A stretch of DNA of 64,000 nucleotides from Aeromonas schubertii. GTDB taxonomy: Bacteria > Pseudomonadota > Gammaproteobacteria > Enterobacterales > Aeromonadaceae. How positions within the stretch are numbered: the first letter of the stretch is position 1; each line of letters starts with the position of its first letter. The translations under genes were made by a program, and so were the position numbers. Shown one piece after another: positions 40,849 to 49,351 of the stretch. The DNA lies in contig NZ_CDDB01000052.1 in the NCBI RefSeq assembly GCF_000820105.1, forward strand, positions 157,890 to 221,889, written 5' to 3'. The notes beneath the pieces are model-generated. The model saw nothing but the letters and a program-made list of their open reading frames with translations, was not told the DNA's origin and did not search any database.

Positions 40849-42120
40849 ATGAGCCAGGAAACTCTCTCTCCCCTGACCGCCATGGGGCAGGCGGCCCGCG
40901 AGGCCGCCTATCAGCTGGCCGTCACTCCGACGGCGGCCAAAAACCGGGCCTTGGCGGCCATCGCCGATGAGCTGGAGGCGCACAGTGCCGAGATCCTTGC
41001 GGCCAACGCCCAGGATATCGAGGCCGCCCGTGCCGGTGGCATGGGGGAGGCGATGCTCGATCGCCTGCTGCTAAACGAGTCGCGCCTGGCCGGCATCATC
41101 GGTGATGTACGCAAGGTGATCACTCTGGACGACCCGGTGGGCAGCGAGCTCGACTGCCGGATGCTGGAAAACGGCATGCGCCTGTCACGCCGTCGGGTGC
41201 CTATCGGTGTCATCGGGGTCATCTACGAGGCGCGCCCCAACGTCACCATCGACATCGCCAGCCTCTGCCTCAAGACCGGCAACGCCAGCATACTGCGTGG
41301 GGGCCGTGAGACCTTTCACTCCAACCAGGCCCTGGTGCGCGTCATTCAGCGGGCACTTGAGAAGAGCGGGCTGCCGGCCGCTGCGGTGCAATACATCGAC
41401 AACCCGGATCGCGCCCTGGTGGGCGAGCTGCTGCGCCTGGACCGCTATGTGGACATGATCATTCCCCGCGGTGGTGCCGGCTTGCACAAGATGTGCAAGG
41501 AGCAGAGCACGATCCCCGTCATCATCGGTGGCTTCGGCATCAGCCATCTCTTCGTCGATGCGAGTGCCGATCTCCGCCGCTCTCTCGATGTGATCGACAA
41601 CGCCAAGGTGCAGCGTCCCTCCGCCTGCAATGCCCTCGATACCCTGCTGGTCCATGAGGCCATCGCCGCCACCTTCCTGCCGGCACTGGCCGAGCGAATG
41701 AACCAGCGCCAGGTGACCCTGGTGGCCGATCCGAGTGCCAAGGGACTGCTGGCGAGCGCCACCGGGCTGCGTGATGCCGGGCCTGAGGATTTCGACACCG
41801 AGTGGCTGTCGCTTACCCTGGGGGTCAAGCTGGTGAAGGGGGTCGACGAGGCGCTGGCCCATATGCGCGAGCACAATGCCGGCCACTCCGATGCCATCCT
41901 CACCAACGATCTCGCCAACGCCGAGCGTTTCGTCAACGGTGCCGGCTCGGCGGCCGTCTATGTGAACGCCTCGACCCGCTTCACCGATGGCGGCCAGTTT
42001 GGCCTCGGCGCCGAGGTGGCGGTATCGACCCAGATGTTGCATGCCCGTGGCCCCATGGGGCTGACCGAACTGACCAGCTACAAGTGGGTGGGGCAGGCCG
42101 ACTATCTGAGCCGCTCCTGA
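40849..42120 (+). CDS. proA: Glutamate-5-semialdehyde dehydrogenase (gamma-glutamyl phosphate reductase)
   Basis: ProA performs the NADPH-dependent second step of proline synthesis and probably channels its labile substrate from ProB. It has 423 residues with an aldehyde-dehydrogenase fold. [19 protein letters not shown] is the nucleotide-binding region; the catalytic Cys is in [16 protein letters not shown]. The C-terminal [21 protein letters not shown] is typical. A GGAAGG ribosome binding site precedes the ATG. It is followed by a strong terminator. Confidence 0.97.
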   Translation: MSQETLSPLTAMGQAAREAAYQLAVTPTAAKNRALAAIADELEAHSAEILAANAQDIEAARAGGMGEAMLDRLLLNESRLAGIIGDVRKVITLDDPVGSELDCRMLENGMRLSRRRVPIGVIGVIYEARPNVTIDIASLCLKTGNASILRGGRETFHSNQALVRVIQRALEKSGLPAAAVQYIDNPDRALVGELLRLDRYVDMIIPRGGAGLHKMCKEQSTIPVIIGGFGISHLFVDASADLRRSLDVIDNAKVQRPSACNALDTLLVHEAIAATFLPALAERMNQRQVTLVADPSAKGLLASATGLRDAGPEDFDTEWLSLTLGVKLVKGVDEALAHMREHNAGHSDAILTNDLANAERFVNGAGSAAVYVNASTRFTDGGQFGLGAEVAVSTQMLHARGPMGLTELTSYKWVGQADYLSRS

Positions 42121-42139
42121 GGCGACACATTAGAGGGAC

Positions 42140-42166
42140 AATGCCGGCATCATGCCGGCATTTTTC
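42140..42166 (+). terminator. Rho-independent terminator of proBA
   Basis: A 10-bp perfect stem AATGCCGGCA (42140-42149) with TGCCGGCATT (42153-42162), loop TCA, followed by TTT. Confidence 0.92.
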
Positions 42167-42229
42167 TTGCTGTGTCATCACGGAGGCTCTATAACTCTTT
42201 GAGTTGGCAGGCGATGACAGGGAGATGTC

Positions 42230-42853
42230 ATGAGGAAGTGTCTATGGAGTATGGCCCTGCTCGGGCTCTGGGTGGGGTGGTCGTCGCCTGCGGTGGCTAT
42301 CAATGAGAGTGCCCTCTACTATGGCTCGGGTCTCTCTCGCCTCATCTCCCCCCAGGTCTTCGAGGGGGCACTGCAGGGATATCGCCAGGTGCCCGGCAAG
42401 CGCAAGGCCCTGCTCACCATCATCGACTACAGCAAGCCCTCGAGTGAGCGTCGTCTCTTCATTCTGGACATGCTCAAGGGACGCCTGCTGGCGGCTACCT
42501 GGGTGAGCCATGGTCGCAACTCCGGGGATGAGCAGGCCTATGCCTTCTCGGATCGCCCCGAGTCGCGCCAGAGCTCCCTCGGTGTCTATCGCACCGCCGA
42601 GACCTACCTGGGTAAATACGGTTACTCCCTTCGCCTCGATGGCCTCACGCCGGGCAAGAACCTCAACGCCCGCAAGCGTGCCATCGTGCTGCATGGCGCC
42701 CCCTATGCCAGCCCGGCCCATCTCAAACGTTTTGGCAAGCTAGGGCGCAGTTGGGGGTGCCCGGTGGTCCCTCTGGAGCAGGCCCCGCGTATCATCCGTC
42801 TTATCGAAGGGGGCAGCGTCATCTACGCCTACGGTTCCAACCGGCAGGTGTAA
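42230..42853 (+). CDS. Murein L,D-transpeptidase catalytic domain family protein (YkuD_2)
   Basis: A 207-residue exported protein with a signal peptide (about 1-23, ending SSPAVA). The mature domain matches the YkuD_2 (L,D-transpeptidase-like) type: LTIIDYSKPSSERRLFILDM, HGRNSGDEQAYAFSD, then RAIVLHGAPYAS and the catalytic region SWGCPVVPLEQAP with conserved His and Cys. The likely role is modification of 3-3 cross-links or lipoprotein-peptidoglycan bonds, inferred from the family. It is monocistronic between two strong terminators. Confidence 0.85.
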   Translation: MRKCLWSMALLGLWVGWSSPAVAINESALYYGSGLSRLISPQVFEGALQGYRQVPGKRKALLTIIDYSKPSSERRLFILDMLKGRLLAATWVSHGRNSGDEQAYAFSDRPESRQSSLGVYRTAETYLGKYGYSLRLDGLTPGKNLNARKRAIVLHGAPYASPAHLKRFGKLGRSWGCPVVPLEQAPRIIRLIEGGSVIYAYGSNRQV

Positions 42854-42856
42854 GCA

Positions 42857-42892
42857 TAAAAAAACCGGAACCCAAGGGTTCCGGTTTTTCTT
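42857..42892. terminator. Bidirectional terminator between the L,D-transpeptidase-like gene and ushA
   Basis: Stem ACCGGAACCC/GGGTTCCGGT with an AA loop, flanked by A-run and T-run. The genes on each side converge. Confidence 0.93.
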
Positions 42893-42906
42893 TACCACGA
42901 AGTGGA

Positions 42907-44616
42907 TTACTTACAGCCGTTGGCGTCGGCGCTGTTGATAAAGGTTACTTCACCGGCAGGCTGATAGTCGGCCACATTGATGGTCTGCTTGGCCTCCAGG
43001 TACTCCTTGAGGACACCTGCATCGACCAGACCGGCGTTGATGGTGTTGATCACCGGGTAACCGTCACCGCCGGCGGCGCTGAAGCTCGGGATGGCGAAGC
43101 TGTAGCTGGCATTGGCATCGAACGGCTTGCCGGCGATGGAGCTGATGGCCACGCTCTTGGCGCTGCAGTTGACCTCCATATTGATGCCGCCAAACTGGGG
43201 ATAGCCGCCGGTGGTGATCGTCTTGGTGGCAACCTGACCCAGATAGGAGACCAGCTCGCTGCCCTTCATGGTGGCCTTGTTGACGGTGTTACCGAAGGGG
43301 TGCACGGTCAGCACATCGCGATAGGTGATGTCGCCGGTCTGGATGGAGGCACGCACGCCGCCCGAGTTGACGATACCGAAGTCGGCATTGAGGCGGGCCG
43401 TGGTTGCGGTGGTGATGAGGCGGCCCAGGTTGGTCTGCTTGCTACGGACATTGCTGCGCTCGCCGTCGAGCAGGCCATCGGTGGAGGCGATCCGGACGTT
43501 GAGCTCAGCCTCCCCCTTCTCCTGATAGACCTGCAGAGTGGATAGCAGGGTCGGATCCTTGATGATCTCGTCTTGAACGAACTTGGCGTTGCCGCTGCCA
43601 TCCTTGAGCACGTTGTTCTTGGCATCACGTTGTACCAGGTTGACCGGGATCAGCTCATAGCTGGTCAGGGTCAGCTTGCCATTCTGGTAGTCGAACTGGG
43701 CGCGGCCCACATACTTGCCCCACTCGTGGGCCTGCATGATCCAGGTGCCATTCTGCTGATCCGGCATGCAGTTATCACCGGGCTTGAAGGTCGCGTACTT
43801 GTTCGGCGTTCCCGGCTCCATGCAGACCGGATTCTGGGAGTGACCGCCGATGATGGCATCGAGTTGACCGGCCGGCAGGGCACGGGCCATCTCAACATCG
43901 CCGGGAGCATTGCTGCCGTGTTGACCATCCGCATAGTGGCCCATGTGGGTGATGGCAAAGACCAGGCTGGCCTCTTTGTTGCTGCGGATCTGCTCGATGG
44001 TCTTGGCCGCTTCCTTGGTCGGATCGCGGAACTCGAGGGTCTTGACGTTGTTCGGGTCGACCAGCTGGGCGGTGTCTTCGGTGGTCAGGCCCACGACGGC
44101 GACCTTCATGCCGTTATCGAACTTGAAGACCTTATAGGGGTCGAAGTAGTGTTTACCGCTCGCCTTGTCATAGATGTTGGCGGAGAGCATGGGGAACTGG
44201 GCCCACTTGCGCTGCTTCTCCAGCACCTCAAGCGGGTTGTCAAATTCGTGGTTACCCACGGCCATGGCATCGTAGCGGATGCTGTTCATGGCGACGAAAT
44301 CGGGCTCGGCATCCTGCATGTCGGACTCGGGTACGCCAGTGTTGACGTCACCTCCGGAGAGTACCAGCACCTCGCTACCCGCCGCCTTGGCCTCGGCCCG
44401 CAGGCGCTCGACCAGGGTCTTCTGGGCGGCCATGCCGTACTCACCATCCTTGTTGTGCCAGAAGCGGCCGTGGGTGTCGTTGGTGTGCAGCACGGTCAGC
44501 TTGCAGACGTTCTCGGTACAGGGGGCAACGCTCTCGTTGCTGGAGCTGTTACAACCACTCAGGGCAGCCAGCACAGCCAGCGCCACACTTCCTTTCAGCA
44601 GATTATTCATTTCCAT
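42907..44616 (-). CDS. ushA: Bifunctional UDP-sugar hydrolase/5'-nucleotidase family lipoprotein
   Basis: A secreted metallophosphoesterase that hydrolyses extracellular nucleotides and UDP-sugars for salvage. It has 569 residues from ATG 44616 (MEMNNLLKGSVALAV), supported by AAGG upstream; the ATG two codons later is an alternative. The signal peptide ends in a lipobox-type LAALSGC, suggesting a lipoprotein as in Vibrio NutA rather than soluble E. coli UshA. The metal-binding motifs are VLHTNDTHGR, LSGGDVNTG and AVGNHEFDNP. The C-terminal nucleotidase domain contains VNSGGVRASIQTGDITY. Confidence 0.9.
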   Translation of the reverse strand: MEMNNLLKGSVALAVLAALSGCNSSSNESVAPCTENVCKLTVLHTNDTHGRFWHNKDGEYGMAAQKTLVERLRAEAKAAGSEVLVLSGGDVNTGVPESDMQDAEPDFVAMNSIRYDAMAVGNHEFDNPLEVLEKQRKWAQFPMLSANIYDKASGKHYFDPYKVFKFDNGMKVAVVGLTTEDTAQLVDPNNVKTLEFRDPTKEAAKTIEQIRSNKEASLVFAITHMGHYADGQHGSNAPGDVEMARALPAGQLDAIIGGHSQNPVCMEPGTPNKYATFKPGDNCMPDQQNGTWIMQAHEWGKYVGRAQFDYQNGKLTLTSYELIPVNLVQRDAKNNVLKDGSGNAKFVQDEIIKDPTLLSTLQVYQEKGEAELNVRIASTDGLLDGERSNVRSKQTNLGRLITTATTARLNADFGIVNSGGVRASIQTGDITYRDVLTVHPFGNTVNKATMKGSELVSYLGQVATKTITTGGYPQFGGINMEVNCSAKSVAISSIAGKPFDANASYSFAIPSFSAAGGDGYPVINTINAGLVDAGVLKEYLEAKQTINVADYQPAGEVTFINSADANGCK

Positions 44617-44872
44617 AGCACCTTTTTCGTTATCGTGGGCCATCCATATTCGGCCGTGCGGCACTATAGCAAACATAAGATGACGTTTTTTCATCACCGA
44701 GTCAGAAAGTGCTGTAATTGTGATCGTGGGCTCACCCTCCACCTTATTGATTTAAATGATATTTAATAAAAACGTTTTCTATTTCTCCGAGGAGGAACGC
44801 TTTGATGGCCCGTCTCTGGTATTTCCGGGCTTTTTTTAGCAAAATCCGGCCTCTTTCCTGGTGGAGTCTATG
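44617..44872. other. Divergent intergenic region ushA - DUF2956
   Basis: Shared promoter area of two divergent genes, with an AT-rich stretch at 44748-44785. It holds a 22-codon ORF with a very strong ribosome binding site and a terminator-like hairpin (see separate entries). Confidence 0.6.
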
Positions 44873-44873
44873 A
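44805..44873 (+). CDS. Small upstream ORF coupled to the DUF2956 gene (22 codons)
   Basis: GAGGAGGA (44789-44796) precedes ATG 44805 at 9-base spacing. The peptide begins MARLWYFRAFFSKIR and ends WWSL. Its TGA (44871-44873) overlaps the ATGATG start of the DUF2956 gene, so translation may be coupled. A hairpin GCCCG/CGGGC followed by seven T (44808-44837) lies inside the ORF. This may be a regulatory leader peptide. Expression is unproven. Confidence 0.4.
   Translation: MARLWYFRAFFSKIRPLSWWSL
44808..44837 (+). terminator. Terminator-like hairpin inside the small upstream ORF
   Basis: GCCCG (44808-44812) pairs with CGGGC (44826-44830) across a 13-nt loop, followed by seven T. The stem is short, so this is a weak terminator or attenuator. 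Confidence 0.4.
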
Positions 44874-45205
44874 TGGCCAAATATCAGAAAACCTCTCCCG
44901 AAACCCGGGCCGAGGCGCAGCGGCTGGCCCGCGCCAACCAGAAGCCCGGTCAAACCAAGGAGCAGACCCAACTGATCGCTCAGGGTATTCAGAAGGGGAT
45001 TGAGGAGTACAAGAAGCAGCAGAAGGCCAAGGCTCGCGACCTCTCCCGCTACAAGAAGCTGCAGGCGAAGGCAAAGAGCCAAAATGAGATGGCCGAGGTG
45101 AGCGAGGAGGTGGAGATCCTGATCGAGCGTCGCCATCATCCACTGCCCTGGCTGTTGCTGTTGGCAAGCTGGGGCGCGTTTGGACTCTGGCTGCTGCTAC
45201 GCTAA
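44873..45205 (+). CDS. DUF2956 family protein
   Basis: A 110-residue protein: a highly basic, Gln/Lys-rich helical N-terminal part (MAKYQKTSPETRAEAQRLAR, then KPGQTKEQTQLIAQGIQKGI) and a single C-terminal transmembrane segment (PLPWLLLLASWGAFGLWLLL). This matches the DUF2956 family found in Vibrio, Shewanella and Aeromonas, of unknown function. ATG 44873 is preferred over 44870 because GGAG then lies 6 bases upstream. Confidence 0.82.
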   Translation: MAKYQKTSPETRAEAQRLARANQKPGQTKEQTQLIAQGIQKGIEEYKKQQKAKARDLSRYKKLQAKAKSQNEMAEVSEEVEILIERRHHPLPWLLLLASWGAFGLWLLLR

Positions 45206-45307
45206 TCGTTTGCCACGGGAGCGGGCTCACACCTGGCTTGCGTGGTGCTGGCATCAAGGCTATCCGGCTGGTTAAATCGCCTCCCTGCCTAGACTGGAGT
45301 CATCCCA

Positions 45308-45643
45308 ATGAGCACCTCATCCCTTTTCCTGTTGGCCCCGCTGGCGCTGTTTCTGGTGGCCATGCTGTTGTGGCGTATCTCTCCGCTGCGTGCCATGGCC
45401 GCCGGCAGTGCCCGTTGGCTGGTCTTTCCTGCCTTTACCCTCTTTATCCTGCTGATCGTGGCCAACAATGGTATCGATCCCGCCTTGCGCAGCCCCGGCG
45501 TCAACTGGCTGATGCCGGGGTTGGGGTTTGCCCTCTCTATTTTTCCGGCACTGCCCAAGGCGCTGGTGCCCCGTCTGGCTCTGCGTGAGGGGGTCTTCTC
45601 CGCCCTCGGGCTGATGCTGATGAGCCTGGGATTGCTGCTCTAA
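45308..45643 (+). CDS. Small hydrophobic membrane protein, unknown
   Basis: I do not recognise the family. The 111-residue product is almost entirely hydrophobic with about three to four membrane segments (LFLLAPLALFLVAMLLW, WLVFPAFTLFILLIVA, WLMPGLGFALSIFPAL, and the C-terminal ALGLMLMSLGLLL). It has no obvious signal peptide or catalytic motif. GGAG lies upstream of the ATG at about 10 bases. Base composition is like its neighbours. Confidence 0.6.
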   Translation: MSTSSLFLLAPLALFLVAMLLWRISPLRAMAAGSARWLVFPAFTLFILLIVANNGIDPALRSPGVNWLMPGLGFALSIFPALPKALVPRLALREGVFSALGLMLMSLGLLL

Positions 45644-45713
45644 TTCTTGCCAGCACCCGGTCGCGGGGGCATCTTGGAAGGGCAGGATGGAGCCTGCCAA
45701 CCCGGAGTCCCCG

Positions 45714-46589
45714 ATGAACGGAATACCCGACTTTATGGCCTGCTGGGACTACACCCAGCCTGCCGCCACCGCCGAGCGTTTCCTCGCCCTGTTGCCACAA
45801 CTGACCGAGAGTGGCGATCTCCAGGCTCTGCTCGAGCTCAAGACCCAGCTCGCCCGTACCCACTCCCTGCGCAGCCAGTTCGATGAGGCCCATACCCTGC
45901 TCGACGAGGTGGAGCAGGGGCTCACCGATGCCACGCCCCGCGCCCGATTGCGCTGTCTGCTCGAGCGGGGCCGCAGCTTTAACTCCGCCGGTCGGCGCAG
46001 CGAGGCATTGCCCTGTTTCGAGAAGGCCTGGCAGCTAGCTCTCAAGCACCATGAAGACGCATTGGCGGTGGATGCCGCCCACATGATGGCCATTGCGCTG
46101 CCCAGTGCCGAGCAGATCCGCTGGCACCAACAGGCGATCACCCTGGCCGAACGCAGCAAGGAAGAGGGGGCCCAGCGTTGGTTGCCGAGCCTGTGGAACA
46201 ACCTCTCCTGGACGCTGTTTGATCAGGGGCGCCTCGATGAGGCCATGACCCTGCAGCACAAGTGTCTGGACTGGCACGAGGCGCACGAGCGTGTGAAACA
46301 GGCTTTTATCGCCCGCTGGAGCATAGGGCGGATCCTGCGTGAGCAGGGCAAGAGCGACGAGGCCTGGGTCAGCCAACTGGCGTTGCAGGAGGCGATGGAT
46401 GAGGCCGGGCAGGCACCCGATGGTTATCTGTTCGAGGAGCTCGGGGAGCTGGCGCTGCTGCGCCAGGATCCTGAGGTCAATAGCGAGGAGTTTTTTGCCA
46501 GGGCCTGGTTTCTCCTGTCGCAGGAGGAGTGGCTGGTGCGTGAGGCTCCGGAGCGCCTGGCCAGGCTCAAGCGCCTCGCCAAGCTCTGA
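45714..46589 (+). CDS. Tetratricopeptide-like helical repeat protein
   Basis: A 291-residue cytoplasmic protein made of helix-turn-helix repeats of TPR type (for example ARLRCLLERGRSFNSAGRRSEALPCFEKAW and SLWNNLSWTLFDQGRLDEAMTLQHKC, each with the small-large residue pattern). No signal peptide or catalytic domain is seen. ATG 45714 has GGAG 6 bases upstream; ATG 45687 with GGAAGG upstream is an alternative adding nine residues. It is convergent with luxO, the two stops being only 4 bp apart. The partner is unknown. Confidence 0.75.
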   Translation: MNGIPDFMACWDYTQPAATAERFLALLPQLTESGDLQALLELKTQLARTHSLRSQFDEAHTLLDEVEQGLTDATPRARLRCLLERGRSFNSAGRRSEALPCFEKAWQLALKHHEDALAVDAAHMMAIALPSAEQIRWHQQAITLAERSKEEGAQRWLPSLWNNLSWTLFDQGRLDEAMTLQHKCLDWHEAHERVKQAFIARWSIGRILREQGKSDEAWVSQLALQEAMDEAGQAPDGYLFEELGELALLRQDPEVNSEEFFARAWFLLSQEEWLVREAPERLARLKRLAKL

Positions 46590-46593
46590 GGCA

Positions 46594-48000
46594 TCAGACG
46601 ATGCCCGCATCCTCCCAGGCCTGCTTCTTGCGATAGATGGTCGACGGGCTGATCTCGAGCAGGGCGGCCGCCTTGGGGATATTGCCGTCACACTGCCTGA
46701 TGGCGTGTTCGATGGCCTCTTTCTCCACGATCCAGAGTGGGCGTACCGGCTGGGGCTGTGCCTCGGCGGTGACCGCGATGGGGTTGTCGGCAGGAGGCAT
46801 CTGGATCGCCCCCCGGTTGCTCAAGGGAGGCGGCAGCATGGTCACCTCGACGCGCTCTCCGTCGTTGAGTACCACGGTATTGCGAATCACGTTTTGTAGC
46901 TCACGCACGTTGCCGGGCCAGGGGTAGTCGAGCAGCAGCCGCACCGCCTCGGGAGAGAAGTCGGTGAAGCGGCGTCCCTCTTCACGGGCATAGCGCGAGA
47001 GCAGCTCCCGGGCCAGCAGCAATATGTCCTCACCCCGTTCGCGTAAGGGCGGCAGGGTCAGGGGGATGACGTGCAGCCGGTAATAGAGATCCTCGCGAAA
47101 GCGGCCCGCCTTCACCTCGGCCAGGGGATCCCGGTTGGTGGCGCAGACGAAACGCACATCTACCGACTCCATCTTGCCGCTGCCCACCTTCTGGAAGCTG
47201 CCGGTTTGAATAAAGCGCAGCAACTTGCTCTGCAAGTCGAGATCCATCTCGCAGATCTCGTCGAGAAACAGGGTGCCCCCGTCGGCCAGACTGGCGGCGC
47301 CCTTGCGATCCCCGACGGCGCCGGTGAAGGAACCCTTCACATGGCCGAAGATCTCGCTCTCCATCAGGTCGTGGGGAATGGCGGCGCAGTTGAGGGCCAC
47401 GAAGGGGTGCTCCCGACGGGGGCTGCTCTTGTGGATCGCCTCGGCACAGACCTCCTTGCCCGTACCGCTTTCGCCCGTGATAAACACGGTTGCCTTGCTC
47501 GGTGCCGCACTCTCTATGATGCGATAGACCGCCTGCATGGGCATGGAGGCGCCGATAAAGCCGGCGAAGGAGTTACGCTCGAAATTCTCCTTGTAGTGGG
47601 CAACCAGAGAACTCAGTTGCTGATGCTGCAGGGCGTTGCGGGCGGTGGCGCACAGACGCTTGCTGTCAAACGGTTTGGTCAGGAAGTCGAAGGCGCCGCA
47701 GCGCATCGCCTCCACGGCGATGTCGGCCGAGCCATGGGCGGTGATCACCACCACGGCACAGGGAAGTTGCTGTTCGGTGACCTGACGCAAGATGGTCATG
47801 CCGTCCATGTCCGGCAACTCGAGATCGAGCAGGATGAGGTGCACATTCTGGCTCTGCAGGATCTCGAGGGCCCGCTGGCCGCAATCGGCCATCACGACCT
47901 CATACCCCTCCTGGCGCAAGTACTGTTGATAGACAACGGCCAGGCTCAGGGTATCTTCCACCAACAGGATTCGAGAGGTTGACTGTGACACGGCAAGCAT
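46594..48000 (-). CDS. luxO: Sigma-54-dependent response regulator LuxO
   Basis: A quorum-sensing regulator that, when phosphorylated, activates sigma-54 promoters of Qrr small RNAs in vibrios. The receiver domain begins RILLVEDT, with the phospho-acceptor Asp in LILLDLELPD (D59 from ATG 48000). The AAA+ domain has GESGTGKE (Walker A), GSFTGA (sigma-54 contact loop) and GGTLFLDEICEMD (Walker B). The C-terminal Fis-type HTH ends IPKAAALLEISPSTIYRKK. The start is uncertain: GTG 48024, ATG 48000 and GTG 47991 (best ribosome binding site spacing) are all in frame. luxU, usually adjacent in Vibrio, is absent downstream. Confidence 0.92.
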   Translation of the reverse strand: MLAVSQSTSRILLVEDTLSLAVVYQQYLRQEGYEVVMADCGQRALEILQSQNVHLILLDLELPDMDGMTILRQVTEQQLPCAVVVITAHGSADIAVEAMRCGAFDFLTKPFDSKRLCATARNALQHQQLSSLVAHYKENFERNSFAGFIGASMPMQAVYRIIESAAPSKATVFITGESGTGKEVCAEAIHKSSPRREHPFVALNCAAIPHDLMESEIFGHVKGSFTGAVGDRKGAASLADGGTLFLDEICEMDLDLQSKLLRFIQTGSFQKVGSGKMESVDVRFVCATNRDPLAEVKAGRFREDLYYRLHVIPLTLPPLRERGEDILLLARELLSRYAREEGRRFTDFSPEAVRLLLDYPWPGNVRELQNVIRNTVVLNDGERVEVTMLPPPLSNRGAIQMPPADNPIAVTAEAQPQPVRPLWIVEKEAIEHAIRQCDGNIPKAAALLEISPSTIYRKKQAWEDAGIV

Positions 48001-48074
48001 CCTTGATGATTGATTGTTAAGCACAATTTAGCCACGGACGGGCCTTGGGCTCAATCCAATTTAGGGTAATGCCT

Positions 48075-48087
48075 GTGCAAAATGCAA
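48075..48087. promoter_or_regulatory. Candidate LuxO-binding site in the luxO promoter
   Basis: GTGCA-AAA-TGCAA (plus strand) fits the LuxO site TTGCAWWWTGCAA at 12 of 13 positions. It lies about 75-88 bp upstream of ATG 48000 and overlaps -35-like TTGCAC on the minus strand, consistent with autoregulation. Confidence 0.6.
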
Positions 48088-48098
48088 ATGGAGGGGAA

Positions 48099-48122
48099 GC
48101 GGGCCGGCAGTGACCGGCCCGG
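48099..48122 (-). terminator. Hairpin downstream of the universal stress protein gene
   Basis: Perfect stem GGGCCGG/CCGGCCC (48101-48120) with a 6-nt loop, 9 bases past the stop of the usp gene. The T-tract is poor, so termination may be partial and some transcripts may run into luxO. Confidence 0.5.
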
Positions 48123-48128
48123 AAAGAG

Positions 48129-48566
48129 TCACTCTTCTTGCTGGCGCACGATGAGCACGGGGCAGGGGGCGTGGCGCACCACGGCCTCGGCGACGCTGCG
48201 GACCAGCAGGTGGGCGAGGCCGGTGCGGCCATGGCTACCCATGATCAGCAGGTCACACTTGTCCTTGTCGGCCAGGGTCACGATCTCGTCCGGCGCGCGT
48301 CCGAAGCAGACCTCGAAGGTGGCCGGAACCGGCAGCTCGTCGAGCAGGGCGGTGAGATGTGCCTGGGCCTGCTGCTCGAGTTGGAAGGTGATCTCGGCGG
48401 CCGTCATGTGGAGGATCTTGTAGCTGTCGAAGCCCTGTAGCTGATCGACCACGTGCACCAGCTTGAGGCTGGCGTTGTGACTCTTGGCCATGAACACCGC
48501 ATAGTCGAGCACCGGCTTGGACATGGGAGAGAAATCGACGGGACACATGATGCTCTTGATGGACAT
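48129..48566 (-). CDS. Universal stress protein UspA family
   Basis: A 145-residue single-domain Usp protein, cytoplasmic. It begins MSIKSIMCPVDFSPMSK. The ATP-binding Usp motif Gx2Gx9G(S/T) is present as GSHGRTGLAHLLVRSVAE near the C-terminus, ending APCPVLIVRQ. This places it in the nucleotide-binding group. The physiological signal is unknown. It is upstream of luxO on the same strand. Confidence 0.9.
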   Translation of the reverse strand: MSIKSIMCPVDFSPMSKPVLDYAVFMAKSHNASLKLVHVVDQLQGFDSYKILHMTAAEITFQLEQQAQAHLTALLDELPVPATFEVCFGRAPDEIVTLADKDKCDLLIMGSHGRTGLAHLLVRSVAEAVVRHAPCPVLIVRQQEE

Positions 48567-48735
48567 GGAGAGACTCCTCTGAGTAGGGCCACGCGGGGCC
48601 GGAACGAGCGGCGGGAAGACCTCGCCCTCGTCCCTATCTTACGGGGTAGGGGGGGAAAGAACACCGCCGCGGCACGGGAACATGAGCCAGGTCCGGTTTT
48701 TAATTGGTTTCAATGGGGGCTTGATTGTCCCGTCG

Positions 48736-49191
48736 TCAGGCCCCTCTGCAGGAGGCCTTGTGGGTCTTGGCCAGCCGGTCGTAGAGGATGACATTGACCG
48801 AGGCGGCCAAGTTCATGCAGCCTCGGGTCGGCACATAGATGACATCGCGGCACCACTGTGTGATGTCACTGCCCAGGGTGCCGTCTTCGGGCCCGAAAAT
48901 ATAGAAGGCATTCTCCGGGTGTTGGTAATCGGGCAGCGGGGTGGCTCCCTCGATAAGATCCACCGCCACCGGCACGGCCCCCTCAGGCAGGGCGGCGATC
49001 AGTGACTCGACCCCGACCAGAGGGATCTGCTGCACCATCTGCTTGGTGTCGGTGACGAAACGCTGGGCCAGCTCGAAGCGGACCCCGCTGTAGAAGACGG
49101 CGTCGGCGCCGTAGCAGCCGGCGGCGCGCAGCACGGCGCCCACGTTCTCCGGCGATTTGGGATTGACCAGCCCCAGGGTGACCTGACTCAT
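48736..49191 (-). CDS. TrmH/SpoU family RNA methyltransferase
   Basis: A 151-residue SPOUT methyltransferase from ATG 49191 (MSQVTLGLVNPKSPENVGAVLR), with GAGGAG 5 bases upstream. Characteristic motifs are NPKSPENVGAVLRAA (motif 1), FYIFGPEDGTLG (motif 2) and CMNLAASVNVILYDRL (motif 3), which forms the SAM-binding knot. It lacks an RNA-binding extension, so the substrate (tRNA or rRNA 2'-O position) is unknown. It is divergent from psuK across a shared 160-bp region. Confidence 0.88.
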   Translation of the reverse strand: MSQVTLGLVNPKSPENVGAVLRAAGCYGADAVFYSGVRFELAQRFVTDTKQMVQQIPLVGVESLIAALPEGAVPVAVDLIEGATPLPDYQHPENAFYIFGPEDGTLGSDITQWCRDVIYVPTRGCMNLAASVNVILYDRLAKTHKASCRGA

Positions 49192-49322
49192 GACGGCTCC
49201 TCGTGATAACGGGGCGCGATTATAGGCGCATGTGGCCAGCCGTGCACCTGGCGTCGATTTTGTGCGCTTCCCGACACTTTTTTGTACTGACCGTTGCGCT
49301 CTCCCGGGAATGGGAAATAATG

Positions 49323-49350
49323 GACAAACGTTTGCAATTGGATGTTTGTC
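49323..49350. promoter_or_regulatory. Palindromic operator candidate before psuK
   Basis: The perfect palindrome CAAACGTTTG (49325-49334) lies within a longer inverted pair GACAAAC (49323-49329) and GTTTGTC (49344-49350), ending two bases before the psuK ATG. The CAAACGTTTGC core resembles the LacI-family PurR box, with mismatches in the outer positions. PsuK itself carries an HTH and could also bind here. Confidence 0.5.
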
Positions 49351-49351
49351 T

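Noticed and set aside
48025-48128. A Qrr small RNA beside luxO, as in Vibrio
   Set aside because: I looked for the conserved Qrr core and a sigma-54 -24/-12 promoter in this short region and found neither. Only a LuxO-type binding motif remains.
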